Source: Neorhizobium galegae (GTDB taxonomy: Bacteria; Pseudomonadota; Alphaproteobacteria; Rhizobiales; Rhizobiaceae). Taken from it: a stretch of 64,000 bases of DNA. The notes beneath the pieces are model-generated. The model made no database searches, was not told the origin of the DNA, and saw nothing but the letters and a program-made list of their open reading frames with translations. This document shows positions 1 through 11,265 of this stretch, piece by piece (the stretch's first letter is position 1; each line of letters opens with the position of its first letter). The DNA lies in the NCBI RefSeq assembly GCF_021391675.1, contig NZ_CP090095.1:2051501-2115500 (forward strand). The letters are read 5' to 3'. The position numbers and the translations under genes are program-made.

Positions 1-179
1 AGTTCGAAGGCACGGCGGATCATCACGCGCACGCCCTGGCCGACGAGATGGGTGAGGTCCTCGAAGGTCACCGGCTGCAGGCCGACGTCCTCGATCGTAT
101 AATTGAGGCTGTCGATAAGATCCGGTGCGGTGTCGATCAGCGTGCCGTCGAGGTCGAAAATGACGAGTGAAGCGGTCAA
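1..179 (-). CDS. gph: Phosphoglycolate phosphatase-like HAD hydrolase, 5' part only
   Basis: The first 59 codons of a HAD-superfamily phosphatase are present; the rest lies beyond the window start. The HAD motif I is clear near the N-terminus (VIFDLDGTLIDT, with the two catalytic aspartates), followed by a DSLNYTIEDVG-type cap start typical of Gph, which dephosphorylates 2-phosphoglycolate in the cytosol. No ATG lies in frame upstream. The TTG at 179 is preceded by GAGG at good spacing, so it is the chosen start. It is divergent from rpiA. Other HAD phosphatases cannot be excluded from so short a piece. Confidence 0.75.
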   Translation of the reverse strand, partial: MTASLVIFDLDGTLIDTAPDLIDSLNYTIEDVGLQPVTFEDLTHLVGQGVRVMIRRAFE

Positions 180-351
180 TGGAACCTCGTGAACGTCGTT
201 CGGGAGATGTCCCGGATTAAGCAATGCTGCCGTGAAAAGCAAATATGCGAGATTCGCGGCCCTTCGTAAAACCCGCCGCGAGGGGACTTTCGTTTGCCGG
301 GAGAGGCGTGTAAACAGCGGGTCGGCGAAAACAGCGGGGAGCTTTTGGCGG

Positions 352-1047
352 ATGGACGCCCGGGAAATGAAAGTCAAGGCGGCGCAAGCGGCACTGGCCT
401 ATGTCGAGGACGGCATGAGGCTGGGTATCGGCACCGGTTCGACGGCGGACGAATTCGTCAGGCTACTCGCCGAAAAGGTCCACGGCGGCTTCAAGGTCGA
501 AGGCGTGCCGACATCCGAACGCACCGCGAGGCTCTGTGTCGAGCTCGGCATTCCGCTGAAATCGCTCGAAGAGCTTCCGGAACTCGATCTGACGGTCGAC
601 GGTGCCGATGAAGTCGATGCCAACCTGACCCTGATCAAGGGCGGCGGCGGCGCATTGCTGCGCGAAAAGATCGTCGCCGCGGCGTCTGCCCGCATGATCG
701 TTATTGCCGACGAAAGCAAGCTGGTCGATGTGCTCGGAGCCTATCCGCTGCCGATCGAGATCAATCCTTTCGGCCAGGCGGCAACCCGGATTGCCATCGA
801 AAAGGCCGCTTCCCGGTTAGGATTGACCGGCGAGTTGAAGCTGCGCAAATCGGGGGCTGAAGTCTTCACGACGGATGGCGGCCACTACATTTTCGACGCA
901 TCTTTTGGCCGCATTCCTGATGCAGACGCACTGTCGGCGGAGCTTAATTTCATTCCCGGTGTCGTGGAACACGGGCTGTTCATTCATATGGCGTCCTTAG
1001 CGATCATTGCCGGTGAGGCTGGAGCGCGGACGCTTGAGGCGAAGTAA
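352..1047 (+). CDS. rpiA: Ribose-5-phosphate isomerase A
   Basis: Interconverts ribose 5-phosphate and ribulose 5-phosphate in the non-oxidative pentose phosphate pathway (cytosol). The 231-residue product matches the family length. Visible motifs are GIGTGSTA near residue 25 (phosphate-binding loop), DGADEVD near residue 83 (catalytic Asp region), [11 protein letters not shown] near residue 95 (catalytic Glu and Lys) and a PIEINPFG segment. The open frame runs upstream to 232, but homology starts at the MDAREMK segment, so the ATG at 352 is preferred. It is followed 18 nt later by the DUF2059 gene on the same strand, probably co-transcribed. Confidence 0.95.
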   Translation: MDAREMKVKAAQAALAYVEDGMRLGIGTGSTADEFVRLLAEKVHGGFKVEGVPTSERTARLCVELGIPLKSLEELPELDLTVDGADEVDANLTLIKGGGGALLREKIVAAASARMIVIADESKLVDVLGAYPLPIEINPFGQAATRIAIEKAASRLGLTGELKLRKSGAEVFTTDGGHYIFDASFGRIPDADALSAELNFIPGVVEHGLFIHMASLAIIAGEAGARTLEAK

Positions 1048-1065
1048 ACTAGGAGCAAGCAACTC

Positions 1066-1779
1066 ATGATCAGATTCGCGGTTCTCGGCCGTGCCGCCGC
1101 TGTGGCCATCCTCTTCTCCGGCGCCTTCACGGTATCGGCTCGCGCGCAGGAAGTTTCGGAAGCCCAGCTTGCCGCTGCACGCGACGCGATCACGGCGCTC
1201 AACGTCACGGATCGTTACGACAATATCCTGCCCAACCTGGCAGAGCGTCTGAAGGCCCAGTTCATCCAGGCCTCTCCGAACTTCCAGGGCCAGATCTCCA
1301 ACGTCGTCGACGAGCAGGCGCTCGTGCTTGCACCGCGCCGTGCTGATCTCGAAAAGGAAGCGGCGACCATTTACGCCAAGAGCTTCTCGGCCGATGAACT
1401 GAAGTCGATTTCCACCTTCTTCAACACGGAGACGGGCAAGAAGCTGCTGACCACCCAGCCGCTCGTCAGCCGTGAACTGACCAAGGCCGCTGAAATCTGG
1501 GCAAACGGGATTTCCCGCGACCTGACCAATCAGAGCTCGGAAAAGCTGCGCGGCATCATCGACGCAAACCCGATCCAGGCGCCGGTCGTGGATCCGGCTC
1601 CGGCGGCAGCACAGGCCGTTGCACCCGCACCGGCAAAGCCTGCCACTCCGCCGGCCCCTGCCAAGCCCGCTGCTGCGCCTGCGGCCAAGCCCGCTGCTCC
1701 GGCCGCCACCGCTCCGGCCAAGCCCGCTGCCCCGGCGGCCAAGCCGGCTCCGGCCCCGGCGCCCGCGCCGAAGCCCTGA
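1066..1779 (+). CDS. Secreted DUF2059 protein with Ala/Pro-rich tail
   Basis: A 237-residue exported protein of unknown function. Residues 1-27 form a signal peptide (Arg near the start, hydrophobic core, cleavage after an SARA-type site). Residues about 30-165 have the helical character of DUF2059, with segments such as AKSFSADELKSISTFF and TGKKLL. From about residue 173 to the end the chain is almost only Ala, Pro and Lys in PAPAKPA-like repeats, a flexible periplasmic linker or wall-spanning tail. It sits between rpiA and gor on one strand and is closed by a hairpin terminator. Function is not known; the DUF2059 assignment rests on recognised sequence pattern. Confidence 0.8.
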   Translation: MIRFAVLGRAAAVAILFSGAFTVSARAQEVSEAQLAAARDAITALNVTDRYDNILPNLAERLKAQFIQASPNFQGQISNVVDEQALVLAPRRADLEKEAATIYAKSFSADELKSISTFFNTETGKKLLTTQPLVSRELTKAAEIWANGISRDLTNQSSEKLRGIIDANPIQAPVVDPAPAAAQAVAPAPAKPATPPAPAKPAAAPAAKPAAPAATAPAKPAAPAAKPAPAPAPAPKP

Positions 1780-1808
1780 TGGCATCGTCGACCCGTCGAA
1801 TTTTAAGG

Positions 1809-1834
1809 AAGCCCGGAGCAATCCGGGCTTTTCC
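1809..1834 (+). terminator. Rho-independent terminator after the rpiA-DUF2059 pair
   Basis: An 8-bp perfect stem (AGCCCGGA/TCCGGGCT, arms 1810-1817 and 1822-1829) with a 4-nt loop is followed by TTTTCCTTTT. It lies 30 nt after the DUF2059 stop codon and before the gor ribosome-binding site. Confidence 0.85.
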
Positions 1835-1896
1835 TTTTGGGCCTCTCATCCCTATATGTGAGCCACAACCGGCCGCCTGCTCTCAAGGAGAATATT

Positions 1897-3285
1897 ATGA
1901 CCGCCTATGACTATGATCTCTTCGTGATTGGCGGCGGATCGGGCGGCGTGAGGGCAGGCCGCGTGGCGGCATCGCTCGGCAAGCGGGTGGCGATCGCCGA
2001 GGAATATCGTTTCGGCGGCACCTGCGTCATTCGCGGCTGCGTGCCGAAGAAGCTCTTCGTCTACGCATCGCAATATCACGAACATTTCGAGGACGCGGTC
2101 GGTTACGGCTGGGAAGTCGGAGCGAGCACGTTCGACTGGAAGAAGCTGATCGCCGCCAAGGACAGGGAGATCGCCCGCCTCGAAGGCCTCTATCGCAAGG
2201 GTCTTGATAACAACGGTGCGGAAATCCTCGATACACGCGCCGAACTGGTCGGCCCCCATACGATCCGGCTTACGAAGACCGGCAAGGCGGTGACCGCCGA
2301 AAAGATCGTCATCGCCACCGGCGGCGCGCCCAACCCGCATGCGGCGCTGCCCGGCCATGAGCTCTGCATCTCGTCCAACGAGGCCTTTGATCTGCCCGAA
2401 CTGCCGCGCTCCATCCTGATTGCCGGCGGCGGTTATATCGCGGTCGAATTCGCCAACATCTTCCACGGCCTCGGCGTCGACGTGACGCTGATCTATCGCG
2501 GCAAGGAAATCCTTTCGCGCTTCGACCACGACATGCGCCAGGGCCTGCACAAGGCGATGGTCGAGAAGGGCATCCGCATCGTGCTTACGGATGTGATCGA
2601 GGAGGTCACCAAGGCGCCGGCCGGTGGTCTTGTTGCCAGGACAATGAGCGGCGAGACGATTGCCGTCGACACCATCATGCTGGCGCTCGGGCGCGATCCG
2701 AATACCAGGGGGCTGGGCCTGGAGGCCGCGGGCGTCGAGATGAACGAGCGCGGCGCCATCGTCGTCGACAGATATTCCCACACCAGCGTGCCGCATATCT
2801 ATGCTCTCGGAGATGTCACCGACCGGGTACAGCTGACGCCCGTGGCGATCCACGAGGCGATGTGCTTCATCGAAACCGAGTACAAGGGCAATCCGACCGC
2901 CCCCGACCACGACCTGATCGCCACCGCCGTCTTCTCGCAGCCGGAGATCGGCACGGTCGGGCTGTCGGAAGAGGAGGCCGCCAAGCGCTATCCGGAGATC
3001 GAGGTCTACCGCGCCGAGTTCCGGCCGATGAAGGCGACGCTTTCGGGACGGGCGGAGAAGATGATCATGAAGCTGGTGGTCGATGTGGCAAGCCGCAAGG
3101 TGGTCGGTGCCCACATCCTTGGCCACGATGCCGGCGAGATGGCGCAGCTTCTCGGCATTTCGCTGAAGGCCGGCGTCACCAAGGATGATTTCGACCGCAC
3201 CATGGCCGTGCACCCGACGGCTTCGGAAGAACTCGTCACCATGTACAACCCGAGCTACCGGGTGAAGAACGGCGAGCGCGTCTGA
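1897..3285 (+). CDS. gor: Glutathione-disulfide reductase
   Basis: Reduces oxidised glutathione with NADPH in the cytosol. The 462-residue product has the FAD dinucleotide fold at residues 8-20 (FVIGGGSGG), the redox-active CVIRGC pair at Cys43 and Cys48 followed by VPKK, a second Rossmann motif (IAGGGYIAVEFA) for NADPH, the GDV FAD motif (YALGDVTD) and the C-terminal HPTASEE dimer-interface segment with the catalytic His. The start at 1897 is set by AAGGAG six bases upstream; the longer open frame to 1837 runs through the terminator. The RGCVPKK context separates it from dihydrolipoamide dehydrogenase. Confidence 0.95.
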   Translation: MTAYDYDLFVIGGGSGGVRAGRVAASLGKRVAIAEEYRFGGTCVIRGCVPKKLFVYASQYHEHFEDAVGYGWEVGASTFDWKKLIAAKDREIARLEGLYRKGLDNNGAEILDTRAELVGPHTIRLTKTGKAVTAEKIVIATGGAPNPHAALPGHELCISSNEAFDLPELPRSILIAGGGYIAVEFANIFHGLGVDVTLIYRGKEILSRFDHDMRQGLHKAMVEKGIRIVLTDVIEEVTKAPAGGLVARTMSGETIAVDTIMLALGRDPNTRGLGLEAAGVEMNERGAIVVDRYSHTSVPHIYALGDVTDRVQLTPVAIHEAMCFIETEYKGNPTAPDHDLIATAVFSQPEIGTVGLSEEEAAKRYPEIEVYRAEFRPMKATLSGRAEKMIMKLVVDVASRKVVGAHILGHDAGEMAQLLGISLKAGVTKDDFDRTMAVHPTASEELVTMYNPSYRVKNGERV

Positions 3286-3309
3286 CGCGCTCCCGGCTTC
3301 GGCGCCGCG

Positions 3310-4671
3310 TCAGCTGGTGATGCGCGGCGTGGCGACGATCTTGTGGAAAAGGGTATTCATGGCGTCCGCGATGCCCTGTTCGAGCGAGACCTCGAAGAAA
3401 TAACCGGGGCTCGCGCATTCCTTCATCTTCGTGGAAATGCTGTCATCGAACGGCTCTACCCACTTTTTCCAAAACTCATTGCTGTGTAGCGGCAGATAGG
3501 TGGTGTAGAGCACCGCAATACGGATGTTCTTTTCCTTCAGCTTCTGACAGAATTTTGTATCGATAGGCTCGATACAACGACCCGCCGTCTTCGTCACCAG
3601 ACCTTCCTCGCTGGTGCAGCCGTTCGGTTTGTAGCTGTCTCCCACACCGTCTGCCACCAGGAAGACAATCTTCTGGCGGTCGGCCTTACTCGTGCCGTTT
3701 CCCGGGAGGCCATACGCTGGCTTACTGAGGATCTCATCTCCAATGCGCGTGAGAGCGTCATCAAAGCTGGTTTGTTGATCGCTGTTGTAGTTCTGCTTTG
3801 GAATGCTCATCAGCTTGATCTTTTCAGTTGCCGCACCGACAGTAGTGAGGTTTTCGTTCAGTTCGGCGACCTTGAAGAGCTGTGCGTCCTGCGCCCGTTC
3901 TCCGAAGGTGTAGGCCGCCATGCGAAACTGGCCGGGCACGGTCTGCGTATCCGTTGCCGTTTTCATCAAAGTTTTGGTTGCTTCGGCGACGACATCGATA
4001 CGAATAGGGATGCGGTTCTGCTTGGCGACGTTGTAATAGCTGTTCGGATCTTCCTTTCCGTCCTCATGGACGATATGGCAGGCAAAGGCGCACTCTTTGT
4101 CCTTGCCCTTGCCATCCGAACCGTAGCGAGTTGCGGATTTCATGCGTTCGATGGCCTCCGAGTTCGCCCCAACGCCCATTGAAGGCGTGTTGTCGAGCAG
4201 CATGTAGAAGTCGAGGAACGACGGCGTCTGGTACTGCGCGGTGGCGTTGCCGGAAACGGTGATGTCGTCCTTGCCGAGGATCGTCATGAAAGTGGTTGGC
4301 AAGGTCGCGCTGAACGATACGCGCGAGGTCAGGATGCCGTTGTTCTTCGCGACTTCGATATCGACGTTGACCGGCAGGGTGGAAAGCTCGCCGGACATCT
4401 GACCGAGGAAGATGCTTCGAGCCTCGGCCGGATCGAGCGCCACGCTTCCGTCGCCCTGCAATTGCATCGCCTGAGCGACAGCCTTCGATTTTTCGGCGAT
4501 CGCGCCAACGGCGGCCGCATCGGCCGCGCCGACGAGTTGCTGCTTCACGGTAAGTGCGTGGCCGAAATCGAGCGCCATGCCGGCTGTTCCGATCAGCGGA
4601 ACCAGTAGAAAGGCAGTCATGACGCCGAAATTGCCGCCGCGATCCTTCCAGAAACGTGTCATCGGATGCAT
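3310..4671 (-). CDS. TadG-like pilus-assembly protein with C-terminal vWA-like domain
   Basis: A 453-residue protein with a short cytoplasmic N-terminus (RFWKDRGGNFGVMTA), one transmembrane segment at about residues 18-38, then the conserved TadE/TadG-type FGHALTVKQQLVGAADAAA segment. After residue 165 a von Willebrand A-like domain follows, with DNTPSMG in place of the usual DxSxS metal site and IVFLVADGVGD further on. Such proteins are anchored in the inner membrane of Flp/Tad secretion systems or act alone in rhizobia. The start at 4671 is supported by GGGGAG seven bases upstream. No other tad gene lies nearby. It converges on gor with only 24 nt between the stop codons and diverges from DAHP synthase. 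Confidence 0.75.
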   Translation of the reverse strand: MHPMTRFWKDRGGNFGVMTAFLLVPLIGTAGMALDFGHALTVKQQLVGAADAAAVGAIAEKSKAVAQAMQLQGDGSVALDPAEARSIFLGQMSGELSTLPVNVDIEVAKNNGILTSRVSFSATLPTTFMTILGKDDITVSGNATAQYQTPSFLDFYMLLDNTPSMGVGANSEAIERMKSATRYGSDGKGKDKECAFACHIVHEDGKEDPNSYYNVAKQNRIPIRIDVVAEATKTLMKTATDTQTVPGQFRMAAYTFGERAQDAQLFKVAELNENLTTVGAATEKIKLMSIPKQNYNSDQQTSFDDALTRIGDEILSKPAYGLPGNGTSKADRQKIVFLVADGVGDSYKPNGCTSEEGLVTKTAGRCIEPIDTKFCQKLKEKNIRIAVLYTTYLPLHSNEFWKKWVEPFDDSISTKMKECASPGYFFEVSLEQGIADAMNTLFHKIVATPRITS

Positions 4672-4951
4672 TGCCTGCTCCCCAGCAAGAAAACCCTGCA
4701 GGAACGTCGCGCGAATTCGTGAAATTGTGGCTAAGAACGGGATTAAAATCCAAGGCATGTCCTGATTTCATACTGCATGCGATCCGCCCGGGCACTGCGT
4801 CAACTTGATATTAGTGGCTTCTCGCAGAGGACGGACCGGCGGTGAAAGCGGGCAAAACGGCTATGCAACGCGGCTGTTAAGGTCTATAAGCCGCCTCGAT
4901 TTTAAAGACTTGCCCGGCAGAGGATGGCCGAGGCTGAAACAGGTGAGCGAG

Positions 4952-6325
4952 ATGGCACAGAATTGGACCCCGAGCAGTTGGCGGCAAAAACCGATCCAGC
5001 AGGTCCCGGAATTCCCGGACAAGGCCGCGTTGGCAGCGACGGAAGCTCAGCTCGCGACCTTTCCGCCGCTCGTCTTTGCCGGTGAGGCCCGCCGCCTGAA
5101 GAAGCAGCTCGCCAGTGTCGCGGAAGGCAACGCCTTCCTGCTGCAGGGCGGCGACTGCGCCGAGAGTTTCGTCGAACATGGCGCCGACAACATCCGCGAC
5201 TTTTTCCGTTCGTTCCTGCAGATGGCGGTTGTCCTGACCTATGGCGCCCAGCTTCCGGTCGTCAAGGTCGGCCGCATCGCCGGCCAGTTCGCCAAGCCGC
5301 GCAGCAACTCGCACGAGACCCAGGACGGCAAGACGCTACTCACCTATCGCGGCGACATCGTCAACGGCACCGAGTTCACCGAGGCGGCCCGCACGCCGGA
5401 TCCGGAGCGCCAGATGATGGCTTACCGGCAGTCGGCGGCGACCCTCAACCTGCTGCGCGCCTTCGCGATGGGCGGTTATGCCAATCTCGAAAACGTCCAC
5501 AAATGGATGCTCGGCTTCGTCAAGGACAGCCCGCAGGGCGAACGTTACCGCAAGCTCGCAGACCGCATCAGCGAGACCATGGATTTCATGACGGCGATCG
5601 GCATCACCGCGGAAAACCAGCCGAGCCTGCGCGAGACGGACTTCTTCACCAGCCATGAAGCGCTGCTGCTCGGCTACGAAGAAGCTTTCACCCGCGTCGA
5701 CTCCACCTCGGGCGACTGGTACGCGACGTCAGGCCACATGTTGTGGATCGGCGACCGTACTCGCCAGTTGGACCATGCGCATGTCGAATATTTCCGCGGC
5801 ATCAAGAACCCGATCGGCCTGAAATGCGGTCCGTCGCTGCAGGCCGACAACCTGATCGAGCTGATCGATGCGTTGAACCCGGCCAACGAAGCCGGCCGCC
5901 TGACGCTGATCTGCCGTTTCGGCTACGACAAGGTCGCCGACAGCCTGCCGAAGCTGATCCGCGCCGTCGAGCGCGAGGGCAAGAAGGTCGTCTGGTCCTG
6001 CGATCCGATGCACGGCAACACGATCACGCTCAACAACTACAAGACCCGGCCGTTCGACCGGATCCTGTCGGAAGTCGAGAGCTTCTTCCAGATTCACCGT
6101 GCCGAAGGCACCCATCCGGGCGGCATCCATATCGAGATGACCGGCAAGGACGTCACCGAATGCACCGGCGGCGCCCGCGCGGTGACGGCCGGCGATCTGC
6201 AGGACCGCTATCACACCCATTGCGACCCGCGTCTCAACGCCGACCAGGCGCTGGAACTGGCCTTCCTGCTCGCCGAGCGGATGAAGAGCGGCCGCGACGA
6301 AAAGCGGATGGTCGTCAACGGCTGA
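4952..6325 (+). CDS. 3-deoxy-7-phosphoheptulonate synthase, class II
   Basis: Condenses phosphoenolpyruvate and erythrose 4-phosphate, the first step of the shikimate pathway. The 457-residue length and sequence are those of the plant-like class II family, unrelated in length to AroFGH. Visible are [10 protein letters not shown] near residue 65 (metal-binding Cys69), the GQFAKPRS segment, GLKCGPSL, the [10 protein letters not shown] segment with metal-binding residues, and [17 protein letters not shown]. The start at 4952 is preceded by AGGTGAG; the frame is open to 4805 but homologues begin with a MAQNWTP-like sequence. A strong terminator follows. Confidence 0.93.
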   Translation: MAQNWTPSSWRQKPIQQVPEFPDKAALAATEAQLATFPPLVFAGEARRLKKQLASVAEGNAFLLQGGDCAESFVEHGADNIRDFFRSFLQMAVVLTYGAQLPVVKVGRIAGQFAKPRSNSHETQDGKTLLTYRGDIVNGTEFTEAARTPDPERQMMAYRQSAATLNLLRAFAMGGYANLENVHKWMLGFVKDSPQGERYRKLADRISETMDFMTAIGITAENQPSLRETDFFTSHEALLLGYEEAFTRVDSTSGDWYATSGHMLWIGDRTRQLDHAHVEYFRGIKNPIGLKCGPSLQADNLIELIDALNPANEAGRLTLICRFGYDKVADSLPKLIRAVEREGKKVVWSCDPMHGNTITLNNYKTRPFDRILSEVESFFQIHRAEGTHPGGIHIEMTGKDVTECTGGARAVTAGDLQDRYHTHCDPRLNADQALELAFLLAERMKSGRDEKRMVVNG

Positions 6326-6355
6326 ACCGCCGCTCACGATGGTTGGAAATCAGAG

Positions 6356-6384
6356 AAGGCCGGCGGTGACGCCGGCCTTTCTTC
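6356..6384 (+). terminator. Rho-independent terminator after DAHP synthase
   Basis: A 10-bp stem (AAGGCCGGCG/CGCCGGCCTT, arms 6356-6365 and 6370-6379) with a GTGA loop is followed by a short T/C-rich run, 30 nt after the stop codon. Confidence 0.85.
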
Positions 6385-6481
6385 GTATCGTTTCCCCTGA
6401 TGGTCATCATCAGCCGAATAGATTTGACCCCGAGGCTCGTGCTCGCGACACTGAGCGTCTCGCGTTCATTGGGGATGGTGC

Positions 6482-6892
6482 ATGCAGCAGAAAAACAGCG
6501 GTCGTTGCCTGTGCGGCGTGATCCAGTTTGAGACGGTCGGTCCGCTGCGGACGATCACGGCCTGTCATTGTTCGCAATGCCGCCGGCAGACCGGGCTCTA
6601 TTATGCGGCCACCAGCGTGCGCGTCGAGAACATGACGCTCGAAGGCGAGGAGACGCTCGGCTGGTATCGCGCCAGCGATGAAGCGCGGCGCGGCTTCTGC
6701 TCGCAATGCGGCTCGGTGCTGTTCTGGCAGGCGGAGGGCGCGGAAAGCATTTCGATCCTGGCGGGCGCCTTCGATCAGCCGAGCGGGCTTGTCATGGGCG
6801 AGCATATCTACTGCGCCGACAAGGGAGATTTCTACCAATTGCCGGAGGACGGCGTGCCGCATTATCCGGGCGATCGTCCCGCATCTGCCTGA
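6482..6892 (+). CDS. GFA/CENP-V-fold zinc protein
   Basis: A 136-residue protein of the glutathione-dependent formaldehyde-activating enzyme (GFA) fold. Paired cysteine zinc ligands are visible: GRCLCG at residues 8-13, ACHCSQCRRQTG near residue 30 and FCSQCGS near residue 75. Many members have no demonstrated formaldehyde activity, so only the fold and zinc binding are claimed. It is preceded by an isolated stretch after the DAHP synthase terminator and followed 60 nt later by nadE. Confidence 0.85.
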   Translation: MQQKNSGRCLCGVIQFETVGPLRTITACHCSQCRRQTGLYYAATSVRVENMTLEGEETLGWYRASDEARRGFCSQCGSVLFWQAEGAESISILAGAFDQPSGLVMGEHIYCADKGDFYQLPEDGVPHYPGDRPASA

Positions 6893-6952
6893 ACCATAAA
6901 AAACTCACGGAACAACGTTGCCGCCGCCTGCGGCTGACGCTAAATCGGTACC

Positions 6953-8626
6953 ATGACCCAGGACATCAGCCAGACCTTCCGCATCGCCGTCGCCCAGCTC
7001 AACCCGACCGTCGGCGATATCGCCGGCAACCTGGCGCTGGCCCGAGAAGCCCGAAAGGACGCCGCCCGCGAAGAGGCGGATCTCATCCTGTTCACCGAGC
7101 TCTTCCTGTCCGGTTATCCGCCGGAGGACCTCGTCCTGAAACCGGCTTTCCTCAACGCCTGCCTGAAGGCGGTGGAGGAGCTTGCGGCCGATACGGCAGA
7201 CGGCGGCCCCGGCGTCATCATCGGCTTCCCGCGTCAGGGGAGCGAGGGCCGGCACAATTCGATCGCCGTGCTCGACGGCGGCAAGATGATCGCGGTGCGC
7301 GACAAGGTCGACCTGCCCAATTATGGCGAGTTCGACGAGAAGCGGGTCTTCATCGCCGGCGAGATGCCAGGGCCGGTCAATTTTCGAGGCGTCCGGCTCG
7401 GCATCCCGATCTGTGAGGATATCTGGGGCGATCTCGGCGTCTGCGAGACGCTCTCGGAGAGCGGGGCGGAAATCCTGCTCGTGCCGAACGGCTCGCCCTA
7501 TTATCGCGGCAAGGTGGATATCCGCCATCAGGTTGTGCTGAAGCAGGTGATCGAGACCGGCCTGCCGATGATCTATGCCGCCCAGCTCGGCGGCCAGGAC
7601 GAACTGGTCTTCGACGGCGCCAGCTTCGCCTTCAACACCGACAAGTCGCTCGCCTTCCAGATGAGCCAGTTCGAGTCGGCCGTCGCCGTCACCGAATGGA
7701 AGCGGATTGGCGAGACCTGGCACTGCGCCCGCGGGCCGATGGCCCGCATTCCGGAAAAGGAAGAGGCGGACTATCGCGCCTGCCTTCTGGGCTTCCGCGA
7801 TTACGTCAACAAGAACGGCTTCAAGTCGGTCGTGCTCGGCCTGTCCGGCGGCATCGACAGCGCCATCTGCGCGGCGATTGCCGTCGATGCGCTCGGCGAG
7901 GAGAGGGTGCGCACGGTGATGCTGCCCTATCGTTATACGTCCGAGGATTCGCTGAAGGACGCGGCCGATTGCGCGAGAGCGCTCGGCTGCCGCTATGACA
8001 TCGTGCAGATCGCCGAGCCGGTGGACGGTTTTTCGTCGGCGCTGGCCGAACTGTTCGAAGGAACCGACGAGGGGATCACCGAGGAGAACCTCCAGAGCCG
8101 CGCGCGGGGCACGATCCTGATGGCGATCTCGAACAAGTTCGGCTCGATGGTGGTGACGACCGGCAACAAGTCGGAAATGTCGGTCGGTTATGCGACCCTA
8201 TACGGCGACATGAACGGCGGTTTCAACCCGATCAAGGACCTCTACAAGATGCAGGTCTATGCGCTGGCCGCCTGGCGCAACGAACACCTGCCGCCGACGG
8301 CTCTCGGCCCGAGCGGCGAGGTGATCCCGAAGAACATCATCTCCAAGGCGCCGTCCGCGGAACTCAGACCCAACCAGACCGACCAGGATTCGCTGCCGCC
8401 CTATCCGGTACTCGACGACATCCTCGAATGCCTGGTCGAGTTGGAGATGGGCACCGAGGAGATTATCGCCCGCGGCCACGACATCGCCACCGTTCACCGG
8501 ATCGAGCACCTGCTCTATCTCGCCGAATACAAGCGGCGCCAATCGGCGCCGGGCGTGAAGATCACCAAGAAGAATTTCGGTCGCGATCGGCGTTATCCGA
8601 TCACCAACCGTTTCCGCGATCGGTAG
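6953..8626 (+). CDS. nadE: Glutamine-dependent NAD+ synthetase
   Basis: Amidates deamido-NAD+ to NAD+ using glutamine and ATP. The 557-residue product has two domains: an N-terminal nitrilase-type glutaminase (Glu in LFTELFLSGYPPED, Lys in RDKVDLPNYGEFDE, catalytic Cys in GIPICEDIWG) and a C-terminal synthetase with the PP-loop LGLSGGIDSA near residue 298, the TGNKSEMSVGYATLYGD motif and KAPSAELRPNQTDQDSLP. The ribosome-binding site is weak. It is followed 9 nt later by the TolB-like gene, likely in the same transcript. Confidence 0.95.
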   Translation: MTQDISQTFRIAVAQLNPTVGDIAGNLALAREARKDAAREEADLILFTELFLSGYPPEDLVLKPAFLNACLKAVEELAADTADGGPGVIIGFPRQGSEGRHNSIAVLDGGKMIAVRDKVDLPNYGEFDEKRVFIAGEMPGPVNFRGVRLGIPICEDIWGDLGVCETLSESGAEILLVPNGSPYYRGKVDIRHQVVLKQVIETGLPMIYAAQLGGQDELVFDGASFAFNTDKSLAFQMSQFESAVAVTEWKRIGETWHCARGPMARIPEKEEADYRACLLGFRDYVNKNGFKSVVLGLSGGIDSAICAAIAVDALGEERVRTVMLPYRYTSEDSLKDAADCARALGCRYDIVQIAEPVDGFSSALAELFEGTDEGITEENLQSRARGTILMAISNKFGSMVVTTGNKSEMSVGYATLYGDMNGGFNPIKDLYKMQVYALAAWRNEHLPPTALGPSGEVIPKNIISKAPSAELRPNQTDQDSLPPYPVLDDILECLVELEMGTEEIIARGHDIATVHRIEHLLYLAEYKRRQSAPGVKITKKNFGRDRRYPITNRFRDR

Positions 8627-8635
8627 GAGAGGATC

Positions 8636-9472
8636 ATGGCCCTGCGCAGCTCGGTCGAGATCTTCAATATTCGAAGCCGGGCGATGCGGGTGGTCTGGCA
8701 GACGGAAGCCCTGTTCGAGGCGCCCAACTGGTCGCCCGACGGGCGCTACCTGATGCTCAACAGCGAGGGCCTGATCTATCGTCTGTCACCGGAGGGGGAT
8801 GACGGGCCCAGACTGGTCGATACCGGCTTTGCCCGCCAATGCAACAACGACCACGGCATTTCCCCGGACGGTTCGCTGATCGCTATTTCCGACAAGGTAG
8901 AGTTCGGCAAATCGGCGATCTACGTCATTCCCGCCGGTGGCGGCGTGCCGCGGCTGGTAACCCGGAACCTGCCGTCCTACTGGCATGGCTGGTCGCCGGA
9001 CGGGAAAAGCTTCGCCTATTGCGGCATCCGCGGCGACGAGTTCGACATCTATACGATCGGCATCGGAGGTGGCACAGAGACGCGGCTGACGTTCGGCGAG
9101 GGCCGCAATGACGGGCCGGATTTTTCGCCGGACGGGAAATGGATCTATTTCAATTCCAGTCGCACCGGACTGACGCAGATCTGGCGCGTCCCGGCCGCAG
9201 GCGGCGTGGCCGAGCGGATCACCGACGGCGGTTACGGCGACTGGTTTCCACATCCGTCACCGAAAGGTGACAAGATCGTCTTTGTCTCCTACGACGCCGA
9301 TGTCTTCGACCACCCGCGCGATCTCGACGTCCGCGTCAGGTTGATGGATATGGACGGCGGCAATGTCGAAACGCTGTTCGAGCTCTTCGGCGGGCAGGGC
9401 ACGATGAATTCGCCGAACTGGTCGCCTGATGGCGATGAATTTGCCTATGTGCGCTATTTCCCCGTCGCATGA
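8636..9472 (+). CDS. TolB-like beta-propeller protein, cytoplasmic
   Basis: A 278-residue protein built of repeated WSPDGK/FSPDGKW-type blades (about residues 30, 78, 120, 165 and 260), the PD40/WD40-like repeat of TolB. There is no signal peptide, unlike periplasmic TolB, so it should stay in the cytosol. The start has a strong AGGAGAGG site. No enzyme motif is visible; role unknown. It is closely spaced after nadE and precedes the cobalamin riboswitch. Confidence 0.8.
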   Translation: MALRSSVEIFNIRSRAMRVVWQTEALFEAPNWSPDGRYLMLNSEGLIYRLSPEGDDGPRLVDTGFARQCNNDHGISPDGSLIAISDKVEFGKSAIYVIPAGGGVPRLVTRNLPSYWHGWSPDGKSFAYCGIRGDEFDIYTIGIGGGTETRLTFGEGRNDGPDFSPDGKWIYFNSSRTGLTQIWRVPAAGGVAERITDGGYGDWFPHPSPKGDKIVFVSYDADVFDHPRDLDVRVRLMDMDGGNVETLFELFGGQGTMNSPNWSPDGDEFAYVRYFPVA

Positions 9473-9510
9473 GCGCCTTGCGCCGAGGATAACGTAAGGG
9501 CATAACCGAT

Positions 9511-9675
9511 CCTGTCAGGTGCCGGTGACAAGCCGGAGAATCGGGAATCCGGGGTGGAACCGGAACGTGCCCAACGCTGTGAGGTGGACGCTCGGCCGCA
9601 GGATATGAAAGCCACTGGGAAACCGGGAAGGCGGCGGTGGAGGCGGACGAAGCCAAGTCAGAAGACCGGCCCGAC
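9511..9675 (+). promoter_or_regulatory. Cobalamin (B12) riboswitch upstream of bluB
   Basis: The core of the family is visible in order: the 5' P1 strand GCCGGT (9521-9526), a GGAATCCGG block, GTGCCCAACGCTGT, the B12-box-like GCCACTGG (9611-9618), CGGGAAGGC (9624-9632) and the closing GAAGCCA and CAGAAGACCGGCC, with ACCGGC (9665-9670) pairing back to P1. It ends about 95 nt before the bluB start, and a further weak stem near 9716-9754 could form the expression platform. Binding of adenosylcobalamin is expected to lower bluB expression. Edges are approximate. Confidence 0.88.
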
Positions 9676-9732
9676 GAGATAGACCAGCCCGCGCGGACGG
9701 CGGAAAGGTTTCGGACCTCTCCTTGCTTCTGA

Positions 9733-11265
<1,533 letters not shown>

